From: Mycobacterium sp.
Lineage (GTDB): Bacteria > Actinomycetota > Actinomycetes > Mycobacteriales > Mycobacteriaceae
NCBI GenBank assembly: GCA_025965895.1
Contig: JAOPWC010000192.1
Location: forward strand, 50,298 to 114,297
DNA length: 64,000 nt
Direction: 5' to 3'
Shown here piece by piece: positions 16,800 through 25,932 of the stretch. The notes under the pieces were generated by a model. It was not told where the DNA came from. It made no database searches and worked only from the letters and a program-made list of their open reading frames with translations. Position numbers and translations under genes: made by a program. How positions within the stretch are numbered: the stretch's first letter is position 1; the number at the start of each line of letters is the position of its first letter.

Positions 16800-19700
16800 A
16801 TGTCAGTTCCAGCCAACGCTCGCGAAGCACGGCTGCAACGTCGATTCGACAAGTTGACCTCTGGCGACGCGCAACTGATCGCCGCCCAGCCTGATCCAGC
16901 AATCACCACCGCACTCGACGGCCCCGGCGTACTGCTCAGCGACGTGATCCGCACCGTGATGAGCGGCTACGCCGACCGTCCCGCCCTCGGTCAACGCGCG
17001 GTCGAGTTCGTCACCGATGTCTCGGGCCGCACGGTCGCCAAGTTGCAGCCCCGCTTCGACACCCTGACCTACCGCGAGACGTGGACCCGCGTGCGGGCTC
17101 TCGCCGACGCCTTGGCCGGCAACCCGGTCCAGCCCGGCGACTGCGTCGCGACGCTCGGCTTCACCAGCGCCGACTACGCCGTCGTCGACATGGCCCTGTC
17201 CCTGGCCGGAGCCGTCGCGGTTCCGCTGCAGACCAGTGCGCCGGTGCAGCAGCTGCACCCGATCCTGATCGAGGCCGAGCCGGTGGCGATCCTCTCCAGC
17301 GTCGACCACCTGGAAGACGCTGTCGAGCTCGCGCTGACCGCTCACGCGCCGAAGCGTCTGGTGGTGTTCGACTACCACCCGCAGGTCGACGACCACCGCG
17401 AGGCGTTCGAATCCGCCGCTGCGCGCCTGACCGATCTGCACGTGACCGTCGAGGCACTCGATGACGTCATCAAGCAGGGCGCTCGGCACACCGACGGGCC
17501 GGAGATCGGGAGCGGCGACCGCGACGCCCTGCGACTGCTGATCTACACCTCGGGTAGCACGGGCACCCCCAAGGGCGCGATGTACACCGACCGGCTGATG
17601 GCCAACTGCTGGCACGGATGGTTCAGCCCCGAGTGGGACACCGAAGGCAGGCTGCCGGCGATCACCTTGAGCTTCATGCCCGTCAGCCACGTGATGGGTC
17701 GGATGATCCTGTACTCCACGCTGGGCGTGGGCGGGACGGCCTACTTCGCCGCCAAGAGCGACCTGTCGACCCTGCTGGACGACCTCGCGCTGGTGCGCCC
17801 GACGAAGCTCGACCTCGTCCCCCGCATCTGGGAGATGTTGTTCCAGGAGGTGCAGAGCGAAGTCGACCGCCGCGCCACCGACGGCACCGATCGGGAGACC
17901 GTCGAGGTGCAGGTGATGGCCGAGCTACGCGAGAAACTCGTCGGCGGACGCCAGTTCTCGGCGATGACAGGCTCCGCACCGATCTCACCGGAACTAAGAA
18001 CCTGGGTCGAGGAGTTCCTCGACATCCACCTCACCGAGGGCTACGGCTCCACCGAGGACGGCGTCGTACTGCTCGACGGCCAGATCCGGCGCCCGCCGGT
18101 GATCGACTACAAGCTGGCCGACGTGCCGGATCTGGGCTACTTCTCCACCGATCGTCCGCATCCGCGCGGGGAGTTGCTGGTCAAGTCAACGGATCTGATT
18201 CCCGGCTACTACAAGCGGCCAGAGGTGACGGCCGAGCTCTTCGACGCCGAAGGCTGGTATCACACCGGCGACGTGGTCGCCGAGATCGAACCGGATCAGC
18301 TGACCTACGTGGACCGCCGCAACAATGTGCTGAAGCTCTCGCAGGGCGAGTTCGTCACGGTCTCCACGCTGGAGGCGGCCTACGGTGGCCACCCGTCGGT
18401 GCGTCAGATCTTCGTGTACGGCAACAGCGCCCGCTCGTATCTGCTGGCGGTGATCGTCCCGACCGATGATGCGCTGGCCAGTGTCGGCGGGGACGTGGCC
18501 GCGGTGAAGCCGCTGCTGAGCGACGCGTTGCAGCGAGTCGCGCGGGAGGCCGGGCTGCAGTCTTACGAGATTCCGCGCGACTTCCTGGTCGAGACGAGGC
18601 CGTTCACGCTCGAGAACGGTCTGCTCACCGGCATCCGCAAGCTGGCCCGTCCCAAGCTCAAGGAGTACTACGGCCCAGCGCTCGAGGCGCTCTCCGTCGA
18701 GCTGGCCGACGGCCAGGCAGATGTGTTGCGTTCGCTGCGGCAGGACGGCGCGCAACGCCCCGTTCTGGAGACGGTCAGCCGGGCGGCCGGTGCGCTGCTC
18801 GGTGCGGCATCGGCCGACGTGGCACCCGATGGGGCGTTCACCGACTTGGGCGGAGATTCGTTGTCGGCGTTGACCTTTGCGAATCTTCTACACGAGATCT
18901 TCAACGTGGACGTACCCGTCGGGGTGATCGTGAGCCCGGCCAGCGACCTGGCCGCCATCGCCGGGTATGTCGAGGCTCAGCGTGCCGGCGGGACCAGGCG
19001 GCCCACTTACGACGCGGTTCACGGCCGCGACGCGATCGAGGTGCACGCGCGCGACCTGACGTTGGACAAGTTCCTCGACGAGGCCACCCTGGCGGCCGCA
19101 CCCTCGCTGCCGGGGCCTAACCGCGAGGTGCGCACGGTGCTGCTCACCGGCGCCACCGGGTTCCTCGGCCGCTATCTGGCGCTGCAGTGGCTGGAGCGGA
19201 TGGATCTCGTCGATGGCAAGGTCATCTGCCTGGTCCGCGCCAAGGACGACGCCGCCGCGCGACAACGTCTCGACGCGACATTCGACAGTGGCGATCCGAA
19301 GCTGCTCGAGCACTACCGCGCACTGGCAGCCGATCGCCTCGAGGTGCTCGCCGGCGACAAGGGCGAAGCGAATCTCGGTCTGGCGCAGGCGACGTGGCAG
19401 CGACTGGCCGACACCGTCGACCTGATCGTCGACCCCGCCGCCCTGGTCAACCACGTCCTGCCTTACAGCCAGCTGTTCGGCCCCAACGCCGTGGGCACCG
19501 CGGAGCTCGTCCGCATCGCCCTGACCAACCGGATCAAGCCGTTCGTCTACGTGTCGACGATCGGCGTGGGTGACGGCATCGAGCCGGGTCGCTTCGTCGA
19601 AGATGCCGACATCCGCCAGATGAGCGCGACCCGCAAGGTCGACGACAACTACGCCAACGGCTACTCCAACAGCAAGTGGGCGGGCGAGGTCCTGCTGCGT

Positions 19701-20321
19701 GAGGCGCACGATCTGTGCGGTCTGCCCGTGTCGGTGTTCCGCTGCGACATGATCATGGCCGACACCACCTACGCCGGACAGCTAAACGTGCCGGACATGT
19801 TCACCCGGATGATGCTGAGTCTGGTCGCGACCGGTGTGGCACCCGGCTCGTTCTACGAGCTGGACGCCGACGGGAACCGGCAGCGGGCGCACTTCGACGG
19901 CCTGCCCGTGGAGTTCATCGCCGATGCCATCTCCACCCTCGGCGCCAGCGTGGCGCAGGGATTCGAGACCTACCACGTGATGAACCCCTACGACGACGGC
20001 ATCAGCATGGACACCTACGTCGACTGGCTCATCGAGGCCGGCTACCCGATAATCCGGGTGCCCGAGTATGCGGCCTGGTTGGCTCGGTTCGAGACCACGC
20101 TGCGGGCACTACCCGAGAAGCAACGCCACGCGTCTCTGCTGCCGCTGCTGCACAACTACCAGCGGCCCGAACACCCGATCAACGGGTCCCTTGCGCCCGC
20201 GGATCACTTCCGAGCAGCCGTGCAGGACGCAAAGATCGGGCCGGACAAGGACATTCCGCACATCTCTGCGCCGGTGATCGTCAAGTACATCACCGACCTG
20301 GAGCTACTCGGCTTGCTCTGA
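16800..20321 (+). CDS. car: Carboxylic acid reductase (CAR)
   Basis: A 1173-residue three-domain enzyme that reduces carboxylic acids to aldehydes with ATP and NADPH. The N-terminal adenylation domain has its P-loop at T250 (TSGSTGTPKGAMYTDR) and EGYGSTEDGVVLLDG. The carrier domain carries the phosphopantetheine Ser687 in DLGGDSLSALTF. The reductase domain opens with TGATGFLGRYLALQWLERM at 783 and has the short-chain dehydrogenase pair Y955/K959 in NGYSNSKWAGE. Length and spacing equal those of Nocardia and Mycobacterium CARs. A phosphopantetheinyl transferase is needed for activity; none is in the window. The ATG at 16800 has a good ribosome site; an earlier in-frame ATG at 16740 does not. 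A TetR gene follows downstream. The natural substrate is unknown. Confidence 0.95.
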   Translation: MSVPANAREARLQRRFDKLTSGDAQLIAAQPDPAITTALDGPGVLLSDVIRTVMSGYADRPALGQRAVEFVTDVSGRTVAKLQPRFDTLTYRETWTRVRALADALAGNPVQPGDCVATLGFTSADYAVVDMALSLAGAVAVPLQTSAPVQQLHPILIEAEPVAILSSVDHLEDAVELALTAHAPKRLVVFDYHPQVDDHREAFESAAARLTDLHVTVEALDDVIKQGARHTDGPEIGSGDRDALRLLIYTSGSTGTPKGAMYTDRLMANCWHGWFSPEWDTEGRLPAITLSFMPVSHVMGRMILYSTLGVGGTAYFAAKSDLSTLLDDLALVRPTKLDLVPRIWEMLFQEVQSEVDRRATDGTDRETVEVQVMAELREKLVGGRQFSAMTGSAPISPELRTWVEEFLDIHLTEGYGSTEDGVVLLDGQIRRPPVIDYKLADVPDLGYFSTDRPHPRGELLVKSTDLIPGYYKRPEVTAELFDAEGWYHTGDVVAEIEPDQLTYVDRRNNVLKLSQGEFVTVSTLEAAYGGHPSVRQIFVYGNSARSYLLAVIVPTDDALASVGGDVAAVKPLLSDALQRVAREAGLQSYEIPRDFLVETRPFTLENGLLTGIRKLARPKLKEYYGPALEALSVELADGQADVLRSLRQDGAQRPVLETVSRAAGALLGAASADVAPDGAFTDLGGDSLSALTFANLLHEIFNVDVPVGVIVSPASDLAAIAGYVEAQRAGGTRRPTYDAVHGRDAIEVHARDLTLDKFLDEATLAAAPSLPGPNREVRTVLLTGATGFLGRYLALQWLERMDLVDGKVICLVRAKDDAAARQRLDATFDSGDPKLLEHYRALAADRLEVLAGDKGEANLGLAQATWQRLADTVDLIVDPAALVNHVLPYSQLFGPNAVGTAELVRIALTNRIKPFVYVSTIGVGDGIEPGRFVEDADIRQMSATRKVDDNYANGYSNSKWAGEVLLREAHDLCGLPVSVFRCDMIMADTTYAGQLNVPDMFTRMMLSLVATGVAPGSFYELDADGNRQRAHFDGLPVEFIADAISTLGASVAQGFETYHVMNPYDDGISMDTYVDWLIEAGYPIIRVPEYAAWLARFETTLRALPEKQRHASLLPLLHNYQRPEHPINGSLAPADHFRAAVQDAKIGPDKDIPHISAPVIVKYITDLELLGLL

Positions 20322-20553
20322 GGGGTGGTCGAATTCCCCGCAACCGTGCCATCGGCCCCGACCCGGCCAACCTTGAGCGTGCCGAAGTAAGCAGCAAGAC
20401 CGTTGTGGCCGAGCAAACCCGGGTGATGGTAGAGGGGGCCTTCTGCAGTCAGCGCCGCGATGGCCGGTGTACCGGCGGTAACGGCGCTGGTCTTCGTCCG
20501 GCAACGGCATGCCGCGCGCCACGGGGCGCGCCGGGCGCGCCCTCGAAACGTCG

Positions 20554-21156
20554 ATGCGCGAGAATCGCAATATGCCGGACGCTGATCATTCCCTGGGGCT
20601 GCGGGAGCGCAAGAAGCTCAAGACCCGTGAGGCGATCCGCCGCGAAGCGTTCCGGCTGATCGAGGAGAACGGCTGGGCCAACACCACCGTGGAGCAGATC
20701 GCCGACGCGGCCGAGGTGTCGCCCAGCACCTTTTTCCGCTACTTCCCGTCGAAGGAATCGGTGCTGATGGCCGATGATCTGGATCCGGTGCTGATGGACG
20801 CCTTCGAGCGCCAGCCGACAAATCTGTCCCCGACCATGGCGCTGCGCCGCGCGTTCGAGATCGCGATCGAAACGATGTCCGACGACGAATGGGAAGTCGA
20901 GCGCACCCGGCAGCGCCTCGTCTTCTCGATACCCGAGCTCAAGGCGGCGCAGTTCGACGAGTACTACCGCACGATCCGAATGCTGACCGAGGCACTGGCG
21001 CGTCGGCTGGGCCGTAACGCCGACAATTTCGAACTGCGGGTCTTCGCCGGCGCGCTGACGGGCGGGATGATGGCCGTCGTCGACGAAGTTCCGATGTCCT
21101 TCGAGCGCATTTACCGGGCGCTGGACTTCCTCGAAGCCGGCATGCCGCTGACCTGA
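20554..21156 (+). CDS. TetR-family regulator downstream of car
   Basis: A roughly 200-residue TetR repressor. The DNA-binding domain reads VEQIADAAEVSPSTFFRYFPSKES near residues 40-60. The C-terminal half resembles the MftR-type/TetR_C_17 group (RRAFEIAIETMSDDEWEVERTR, then LEAGMPLT). Start choice is uncertain: ATGs at 20554 and 20572 are both plausible, and neither has a clear ribosome site; a frame from 20509 is less likely. It lies 232 bases after car on the same strand, a stretch in which I see no gene. It may control car or the iron-binding lipoprotein gene downstream; there is no direct evidence. Confidence 0.82.
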   Translation: MRENRNMPDADHSLGLRERKKLKTREAIRREAFRLIEENGWANTTVEQIADAAEVSPSTFFRYFPSKESVLMADDLDPVLMDAFERQPTNLSPTMALRRAFEIAIETMSDDEWEVERTRQRLVFSIPELKAAQFDEYYRTIRMLTEALARRLGRNADNFELRVFAGALTGGMMAVVDEVPMSFERIYRALDFLEAGMPLT

Positions 21157-21228
21157 CATCGCGCCACGCCGCGGGGAGATTTCGCGGCTGCTCGCCGTAG
21201 ATCAAGGTTTGCCAGCTACGCTCGCGCG

Positions 21229-22215
21229 GTGACGACTGTGAGCCGGCGCAGGTTCTTGGGAGTTGCCGGCGCGGCGGGGCTATTCGTGGTCGCGGCGTGC
21301 TCGTCGAACAAGGCGGCCAACGGCCAGCCCGGCGGCGGGGCGGTCACCGTCAAACACCAATTCGGCCAGACGAGCGTTCCCGCGCCGCCGAAGCGGGTGA
21401 TCAGCGCCGGCTTCACCGAGCAGGACGACCTACTGGCCCTCGGCATCGTCCCGGTCGCGGTGACGAACTGGTGGGGCGAGCAGCCGTTCGGCGCCTGGCC
21501 GTGGGCTCAGCCCAAACTCGGCGCAGCCCAACCCGTGGTGTTGAGCCTGACCGATGGGCTGGAGTTCGACCAGATTGCCGCGCTGAAGCCCGACCTGATC
21601 GTCGCGACGAACGCGGGAATCGATCAGAACTCCTACAACCGGCTGTCAGGCATCGCCCCGACCATCCCTCAGTCGGCGGACGATCCGTTCTTCGAGCCGT
21701 GGAAGGTGCAGGCCAACACGATCGGGCTGGCGGTGTTCCAGGCCGCCCAGATGAGATCGTTGATCAGCGCCGTGGACAACAAATTCTCCGATGTGGCGAA
21801 GGCCAACCAGCAGTTCAAGGACAAGAAGGTGCTGCTGCTGCAGGGCGCTCTCTACCAGGACAATGTGGTGGCCGCACTGTCCGGCTGGCGCACGGAGTTC
21901 CTCACTCAGATGGGTCTGGCCGCACCCGAGGGTCTTGCGCAGTTCGCGGTCGACGATCACCGCGCGTTCATCCCGCGGGATCAGGTGGTGAACGTGCTCA
22001 ACAATGCCGACGCGTTGGTCTGGACCACCGAAAGCGACGCGGACCAGGCAGCGTTGCTGAACGACCCGGCGGTCAAGCAACTCAACGCCACAACCCAGAA
22101 CCGCAACATCTTCACCGGCAAGGACCTGTCCGGCGCGATCGCCTTCTCCTCGCCGCTGAGCCTGCCCGTCGTCGCCGATCAGTTGCCACCGATGCTGTCG
22201 AAGGTGTTGACCTGA
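21229..22215 (+). CDS. fecB2: Siderophore-binding lipoprotein FecB2-like (ABC importer solute-binding protein)
   Basis: A 328-residue extracellular iron-siderophore binding protein of the FecB/FepB type. The N-terminus has a twin-arginine signal, SRRRFLGVAGAAGLFVVAAC, ending in a lipobox Cys, so it should be exported folded by Tat and lipid-anchored. The two periplasmic-binding lobes are seen in PPKRVISAGFTEQDDLLALG and LKPDLIVATNAGIDQNSYNR, with the second lobe ending VADQLPPMLSKVLT. No permease or ATPase genes are adjacent. Family and the neighbouring kipI/kipA and aac(2') genes fit Rv0265c (FecB2). The start is GTG at 21229. The next gene overlaps its stop by four bases. Confidence 0.9.
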   Translation: MTTVSRRRFLGVAGAAGLFVVAACSSNKAANGQPGGGAVTVKHQFGQTSVPAPPKRVISAGFTEQDDLLALGIVPVAVTNWWGEQPFGAWPWAQPKLGAAQPVVLSLTDGLEFDQIAALKPDLIVATNAGIDQNSYNRLSGIAPTIPQSADDPFFEPWKVQANTIGLAVFQAAQMRSLISAVDNKFSDVAKANQQFKDKKVLLLQGALYQDNVVAALSGWRTEFLTQMGLAAPEGLAQFAVDDHRAFIPRDQVVNVLNNADALVWTTESDADQAALLNDPAVKQLNATTQNRNIFTGKDLSGAIAFSSPLSLPVVADQLPPMLSKVLT

Positions 22216-22649
22216 ACCCCGAAACGCACATCACCAACCTGCTGTACCGCTACGCCGAGTACATCGACTCAGGTGACTTAGACGGGGCCGCGGCTCTTTT
22301 CGAGCATGCCCGGCTGCGGGTGGGCGCTTCCGACGGCGACACCGTCGACGCCGCGGGCATGTTGAGGCTGTGGCAGGCGCTGGTCATCCGCTATCCCGAC
22401 GGGACGCCGCGCACCAGACACCTCGTAACCAACCCGATCATGGACATCGACGCCGACTGCGCGACCTGCCGCAGCTACTACACGGTGCTTCAGCAGACCG
22501 ACGAATTCCCGCTGCAGGTGGTGGTCAGCGGCCGCTACCACGACCGGTTCGAGCGAGTCGGTGGTGTGTGGCGGTTCAGCTACCGGGATTACACCCTCAT
22601 CGATTTCGTCGGCGACACCAGCCACCACCTGTCACAGCCTTTGACCTGA
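22212..22649 (+). CDS. NTF2/SnoaL-like protein, apparent CTG start
   Basis: A 145-residue NTF2-fold protein of the SnoaL-like_4 type, seen in small hydrolases, isomerases and ring-hydroxylating dioxygenase small subunits. The conserved entry THITNLLYRYAEYIDSGDLD begins at residue 5 and the end GVWRFSYRDYTLIDFVGD is complete. No ATG, GTG or TTG occurs in this frame near the required N-terminus. The only near-cognate codon at the right place is CTG at 22212, which overlaps the fecB2 stop (CTGA) and would allow translational coupling. The alternatives are a base error or a longer but unlikely start inside fecB2. Function is unassigned. Confidence 0.75.
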   Translation: MNPETHITNLLYRYAEYIDSGDLDGAAALFEHARLRVGASDGDTVDAAGMLRLWQALVIRYPDGTPRTRHLVTNPIMDIDADCATCRSYYTVLQQTDEFPLQVVVSGRYHDRFERVGGVWRFSYRDYTLIDFVGDTSHHLSQPLT

Positions 22650-22654
22650 TCCGT

Positions 22655-23532
22655 TCAGGCGGTGACGTGGCCGCTGTCGCCGGCGGTGACCGCGAACGAG
22701 GTGCCGCTGACCATCCGCGCCTGATCCGATGCCAGGAAGACGACCGTCGGAGCGACGTCCTCGGGTTCGACCCACGGGACGGCCAGCGGCGTCTTCTTCT
22801 TCAGCAGCTCCACCGCGGCGGGCTCGTCTTTCTCCGGGTCGCCGGTGGGTGTGGCGCCGGCCTCTTCGATGGCTTGCGCGTAGCGGTCCTCGTGGCGGGT
22901 GAGCATGGTGTCGACAAGCCCGGGATGACCGCGTTCACCGTGATGTTGTAGGTGCCCAGTTCCAGCGCCGCCGACTTCATCAGACCGATCAGGGCCCACT
23001 TCGACGCCGAGTACGCCGATCCGTTCTTGGTTCCATGCTGGCCCTGGGTCGATGAAGTGACGATGATCCGCCCCTTGCCCCGCTGCACCAGCAACGGCGC
23101 GAACACCCGCAGGACGTTGGCCGTGCCGTTGAGGTTCACGTCGATCTGGTCGTGCCAGTCGGCGTCGGACATCTCAACCAGCGGCTTGAACGCCTGGATT
23201 CCGGCGTTGGCGAACACCACGTCCACGCCACCCCACTGGGCGACGACGCCGTTGGCCGCGGCGCGCACGTCGTCGATTCTGCGTTGGTCGGCAACGAACT
23301 GGGCCCACCGGGTGCCGCAGTCCGTGACCCGCCGGCCGGTTTCCGACAGGTCGTCGCCAGTGGCCGGCTCATAGTCGAGGATCGGGCTCACCGATCCGGC
23401 GATGTCGATGCCTGCCACATCGGCGCCCGCAGCACCCAACGCCACGGCCGCCGCGCGGCCGATTCCGCGAGCAGCGCCGGTCACCACAGCAATTCGGCCG
23501 GTCAAGGGCCGCCACACCGGCGATTCGGTCAC
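22655..23532 (-). pseudogene. Mycofactocin-type short-chain dehydrogenase, frameshifted
   Basis: An SDR-family oxidoreductase reading in two frames. From 23532 it runs MTESPVWRPLTGRIAVVTGA, ARGIGRAAAVALG, then the insertion YEPATGDDLSETGRRV that marks the mycofactocin-coupled subfamily (TIGR03971), and the catalytic YSASKWALIGLMK. After VNAVIPG near 22918 the sense continues one frame over as LVDTMLTRHEDRYAQAIEEA to DSGHVTA at 22655. Total length is one base short of a multiple of three, so a one-base deletion in GGC-TTG-TCG explains it. With the base restored the protein is about 292 residues and complete. Such enzymes keep NAD(H) bound and pass electrons to mycofactocin. It could be a young pseudogene or a sequence error. 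Confidence 0.85.
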
Positions 23533-23582
23533 CCGTCAGGGCTACCCCGTCACAACGCTCGCAATCCCGCAGCGCAGGATGT

Positions 23583-24308
23583 TTGGATGGCCAGGTGACC
23601 GGTAGCGACACCCGCGCGCGGGACGCCGACACCGTCGCCTACGCCGAGATCGGGTCGGCCTACTATCCGGTCCTCGTCGCGGTCTTCACCGGGCTGGTCA
23701 TCATCTCCAACGTCACGGCCACCAAGGGCGTCGCGTTCGGTCCGATCATCGGACACTGGTCGATCATCACCGACGGCGGCTTCATCGTTTTCCCACTGAC
23801 CTACATCATCGGCGACGTGCTCAGCGAGGTGTACGGCTTCCGGGCGGCCCGTCGCGCGATCTTCATCGGATTCGCGATGGAGGCGCTTGCGGCGCTCGCC
23901 TTCTGGGTCACCAGCTATCTGCCGGCCGCCGACTTCTACACCAACCAGGCGTCCTTCGAAGCGGTCGTCCGTGCGTTCACCCAGCTGATCGTCGCCGGGT
24001 TGTCGGGCTTCATCATCGGCCAGACGATCAACGCCTGGGTGGTGGTGGCGATCAAGGCGCACACCAAGGAGAAACATCTGTGGGCGAGGCTGGTGGGTTC
24101 GACTTTCGCCGGCCAGCTCGGCGACACCCTGGTGTTCTGCAGCATCGCCGCGGGCGCGATCGGGATCCACACCTTCGGCGACTTCGTGACGTACGCCGCG
24201 TTGGGATGGTTCTACAAGACCGCGGTCGAGGTGATCATGCTGCCCGTCACCTACCGCCTGATCGCGTTCATCAAAAAACACGAGCCGACGTACCGTCCCG
24301 CGCCGTGA
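23583..24308 (+). CDS. Queuosine precursor transporter, YhhQ/VUT family
   Basis: A 241-residue membrane protein of the VUT/YhhQ family (DUF165), importers of 7-cyano-7-deazaguanine or queuine for tRNA queuosine synthesis in other bacteria. About six spans are visible, with family-typical VIISNVTATKGVAFGPIIG, FIVFPLTYIIGDVLSEVYGF, IIGQTINAWVVVAIKA and GSTFAGQLGDTLVFCSIA. The TTG at 23583 has an AGGA in front; GTG at 23595 is an alternative giving 237 residues. It sits divergently from the SDR with a short gap. No queuosine enzymes are in the window, and I saw no preQ1-type leader. Confidence 0.88.
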   Translation: MDGQVTGSDTRARDADTVAYAEIGSAYYPVLVAVFTGLVIISNVTATKGVAFGPIIGHWSIITDGGFIVFPLTYIIGDVLSEVYGFRAARRAIFIGFAMEALAALAFWVTSYLPAADFYTNQASFEAVVRAFTQLIVAGLSGFIIGQTINAWVVVAIKAHTKEKHLWARLVGSTFAGQLGDTLVFCSIAAGAIGIHTFGDFVTYAALGWFYKTAVEVIMLPVTYRLIAFIKKHEPTYRPAP

Positions 24309-24408
24309 CCCAGACCATGGGCCGAAGACCATGAGCCTTCGCTAAGGCACCTCTGGCAAGGCTCGAAATGTTAGAGCTTTGCAAGTTACTCGGCGGTACG
24401 TTCAGAAG

Positions 24409-25044
24409 ATGAGCGTGGCAACCGATCTGCGAGTGCTCGAGTACGGCGACCATGCCCTGCTATTGCAATTGGACAGCACCGCCGAGGTGCTGGCATGGAC
24501 CGGGGCACTGCGAGAGGCCGACCTGCTCGGCGTCGTTGACATCGTTCCGGCATCCCGCACGGTCCTGATCAAACTGGAAGGCCGGCGATACCAGCCGGTG
24601 ACCCGGCACCGGCTGGAGAAGCTCCGGGTGACACCCGACGAGTCGATGCTGGCGCCCGGCCACGTCGACGTCGTGATCGACGTGGCGTATGACGGCCCCG
24701 ACCTCGCCGAGGTCGGGCGCGTCACCGGACTCGGTGAAGCCGGTGTGGTCGCCGCGCACAGCGGCACGCCGTGGCGGGTCGGCTTCAGCGGCTTCTCACC
24801 GGGGTTCGCCTATCTCGTCGGCGGCGATCCGCGGCTCGAGGTGCCCCGACGCGCGGATCCGCGAACCCGGGTGCCGGCCGGCTCGATCGGGCTTGCGGGC
24901 GAGTTCAGCGGCGTCTATCCCCGCGAATCACCGGGCGGCTGGCAGCTAATCGGCCACACGGATGCCGTGCTCTGGGACATCGACCGCCCCGAACCCGCGC
25001 TGCTGACCCCCGGCATGTCGGTGCAGTTCCGGGAGCTGTCGTGA
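24409..25044 (+). CDS. pxpB: 5-oxoprolinase subunit B (KipI-like)
   Basis: A 211-residue KipI/allophanate hydrolase-subunit-1-like protein. PxpB with PxpC and PxpA makes the ATP-dependent 5-oxoprolinase that opens pyroglutamate. Signatures are GDHALLLQL near the start and the core GTPWRVGFSGFSPGFAYLVG, PRLEVPRRADPRTRVPAGSI, GEFSGVYPRESPGGWQLIG. Subunit A (LamB/YcsF) is not present here, so it may be elsewhere. The ATG at 24409 is preferred over an upstream start at 24379. Its stop overlaps the pxpC start (GTGA), a tight two-gene operon. In M. tuberculosis the pair is Rv0264c-Rv0263c. Confidence 0.9.
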   Translation: MSVATDLRVLEYGDHALLLQLDSTAEVLAWTGALREADLLGVVDIVPASRTVLIKLEGRRYQPVTRHRLEKLRVTPDESMLAPGHVDVVIDVAYDGPDLAEVGRVTGLGEAGVVAAHSGTPWRVGFSGFSPGFAYLVGGDPRLEVPRRADPRTRVPAGSIGLAGEFSGVYPRESPGGWQLIGHTDAVLWDIDRPEPALLTPGMSVQFRELS

Positions 25045-25922
25045 CCGTGACCACGCTGGAGATCCTGCGTACCGGTCCGCTGGCCCTGGTCGAAGACCTC
25101 GGGCGTGCCGGCCTGGCCCATCTCGGCGTGACCCGTTCCGGTGCGGCTGACCGCCGCTCGCATGCCTTGGCCAACCGGCTGGTGGCCAACCCGAGCGACC
25201 GCGCCACCATCGAGGTCACGTTCGGCGGGTTGACGGCACGAGTGCGCGGCGGGGACGTCGCGATCGCGGTCACCGGCGCCAACACCGACCCGGCGGTCAA
25301 CGGCGTGCCGTTCGGCATCAACAGCATCCACTACGCACAGGACGGTCAGGTGATCTCCTTCGGCGCCCCGCACTCCGGGTTGCGAACATATCTGGGGGTG
25401 CGTGGCGGCATCGATGTGACGCCCGTACTGGGTTCACGCAGCTATGACGTGATGTCGGCGATCGGTCCTGAGCCGCTGCAGCCCGGCGATGTGCTGCCGG
25501 TCGGCAAGCAGACCGACGACTTCCCCTGGGTCGACCAGGCCCCGGTCGCCTCGTTCGAAGAAGAGCTCGTCGAACTGCACGTGGTGCCCGGTCCGCGCGA
25601 CGACTGGCTCACCGAGCCGGACGCGTTGATCCACACGGACTGGCTCGCGTCGGACCGCAGCGACCGGGTGGGTATGCGCCTGGTCGGGACGCCGCTGCAG
25701 CATCGCTGGCCCGATCGGCAGCTCCCCAGCGAGGGCGCGACCCGCGGCGCGATCCAGGTGCCGCCGAACGGGCTACCGGTGATCCTGGGCCCCGATCACC
25801 CGGTGACGGGCGGATACCCGGTCATCGGCGTGGTGACCGACGACGACATCGACCGGGTCGCGCAGATCCGTCCGGGCCAACACATCCGCATGCTCTGGTC
25901 GAGGCCGCGCCGACCGTGGTAG
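25041..25922 (+). CDS. pxpC: 5-oxoprolinase subunit C (KipA-like)
   Basis: A 293-residue KipA/allophanate hydrolase-subunit-2-like protein, partner of PxpB. The conserved start LEILRTGPLALVEDLGRAGLAHLGVTRSGAADRRSHALANRL is followed by RTYLGVRGGIDVTPVLGSRS, the typical GxxxxxLGSRSxD block, and the C-terminal half ending in GQHIRMLWSRP. The GTG at 25041 overlaps the pxpB stop by four bases, so the two are surely co-translated. The aac(2') gene starts just 10 bases after its stop, suggesting one longer transcript. Confidence 0.9.
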   Translation: MTVTTLEILRTGPLALVEDLGRAGLAHLGVTRSGAADRRSHALANRLVANPSDRATIEVTFGGLTARVRGGDVAIAVTGANTDPAVNGVPFGINSIHYAQDGQVISFGAPHSGLRTYLGVRGGIDVTPVLGSRSYDVMSAIGPEPLQPGDVLPVGKQTDDFPWVDQAPVASFEEELVELHVVPGPRDDWLTEPDALIHTDWLASDRSDRVGMRLVGTPLQHRWPDRQLPSEGATRGAIQVPPNGLPVILGPDHPVTGGYPVIGVVTDDDIDRVAQIRPGQHIRMLWSRPRRPW

Positions 25923-25932
25923 ACCCACATTT

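Noticed and set aside
24386..24399. TTACTCGGCGGTAC before pxpB, similar to the TetR operator TTACTC-NN-GAGTAA
   Set aside because: Only the left arm matches; the right arm keeps GTA alone, which is expected by chance in a window of this size.
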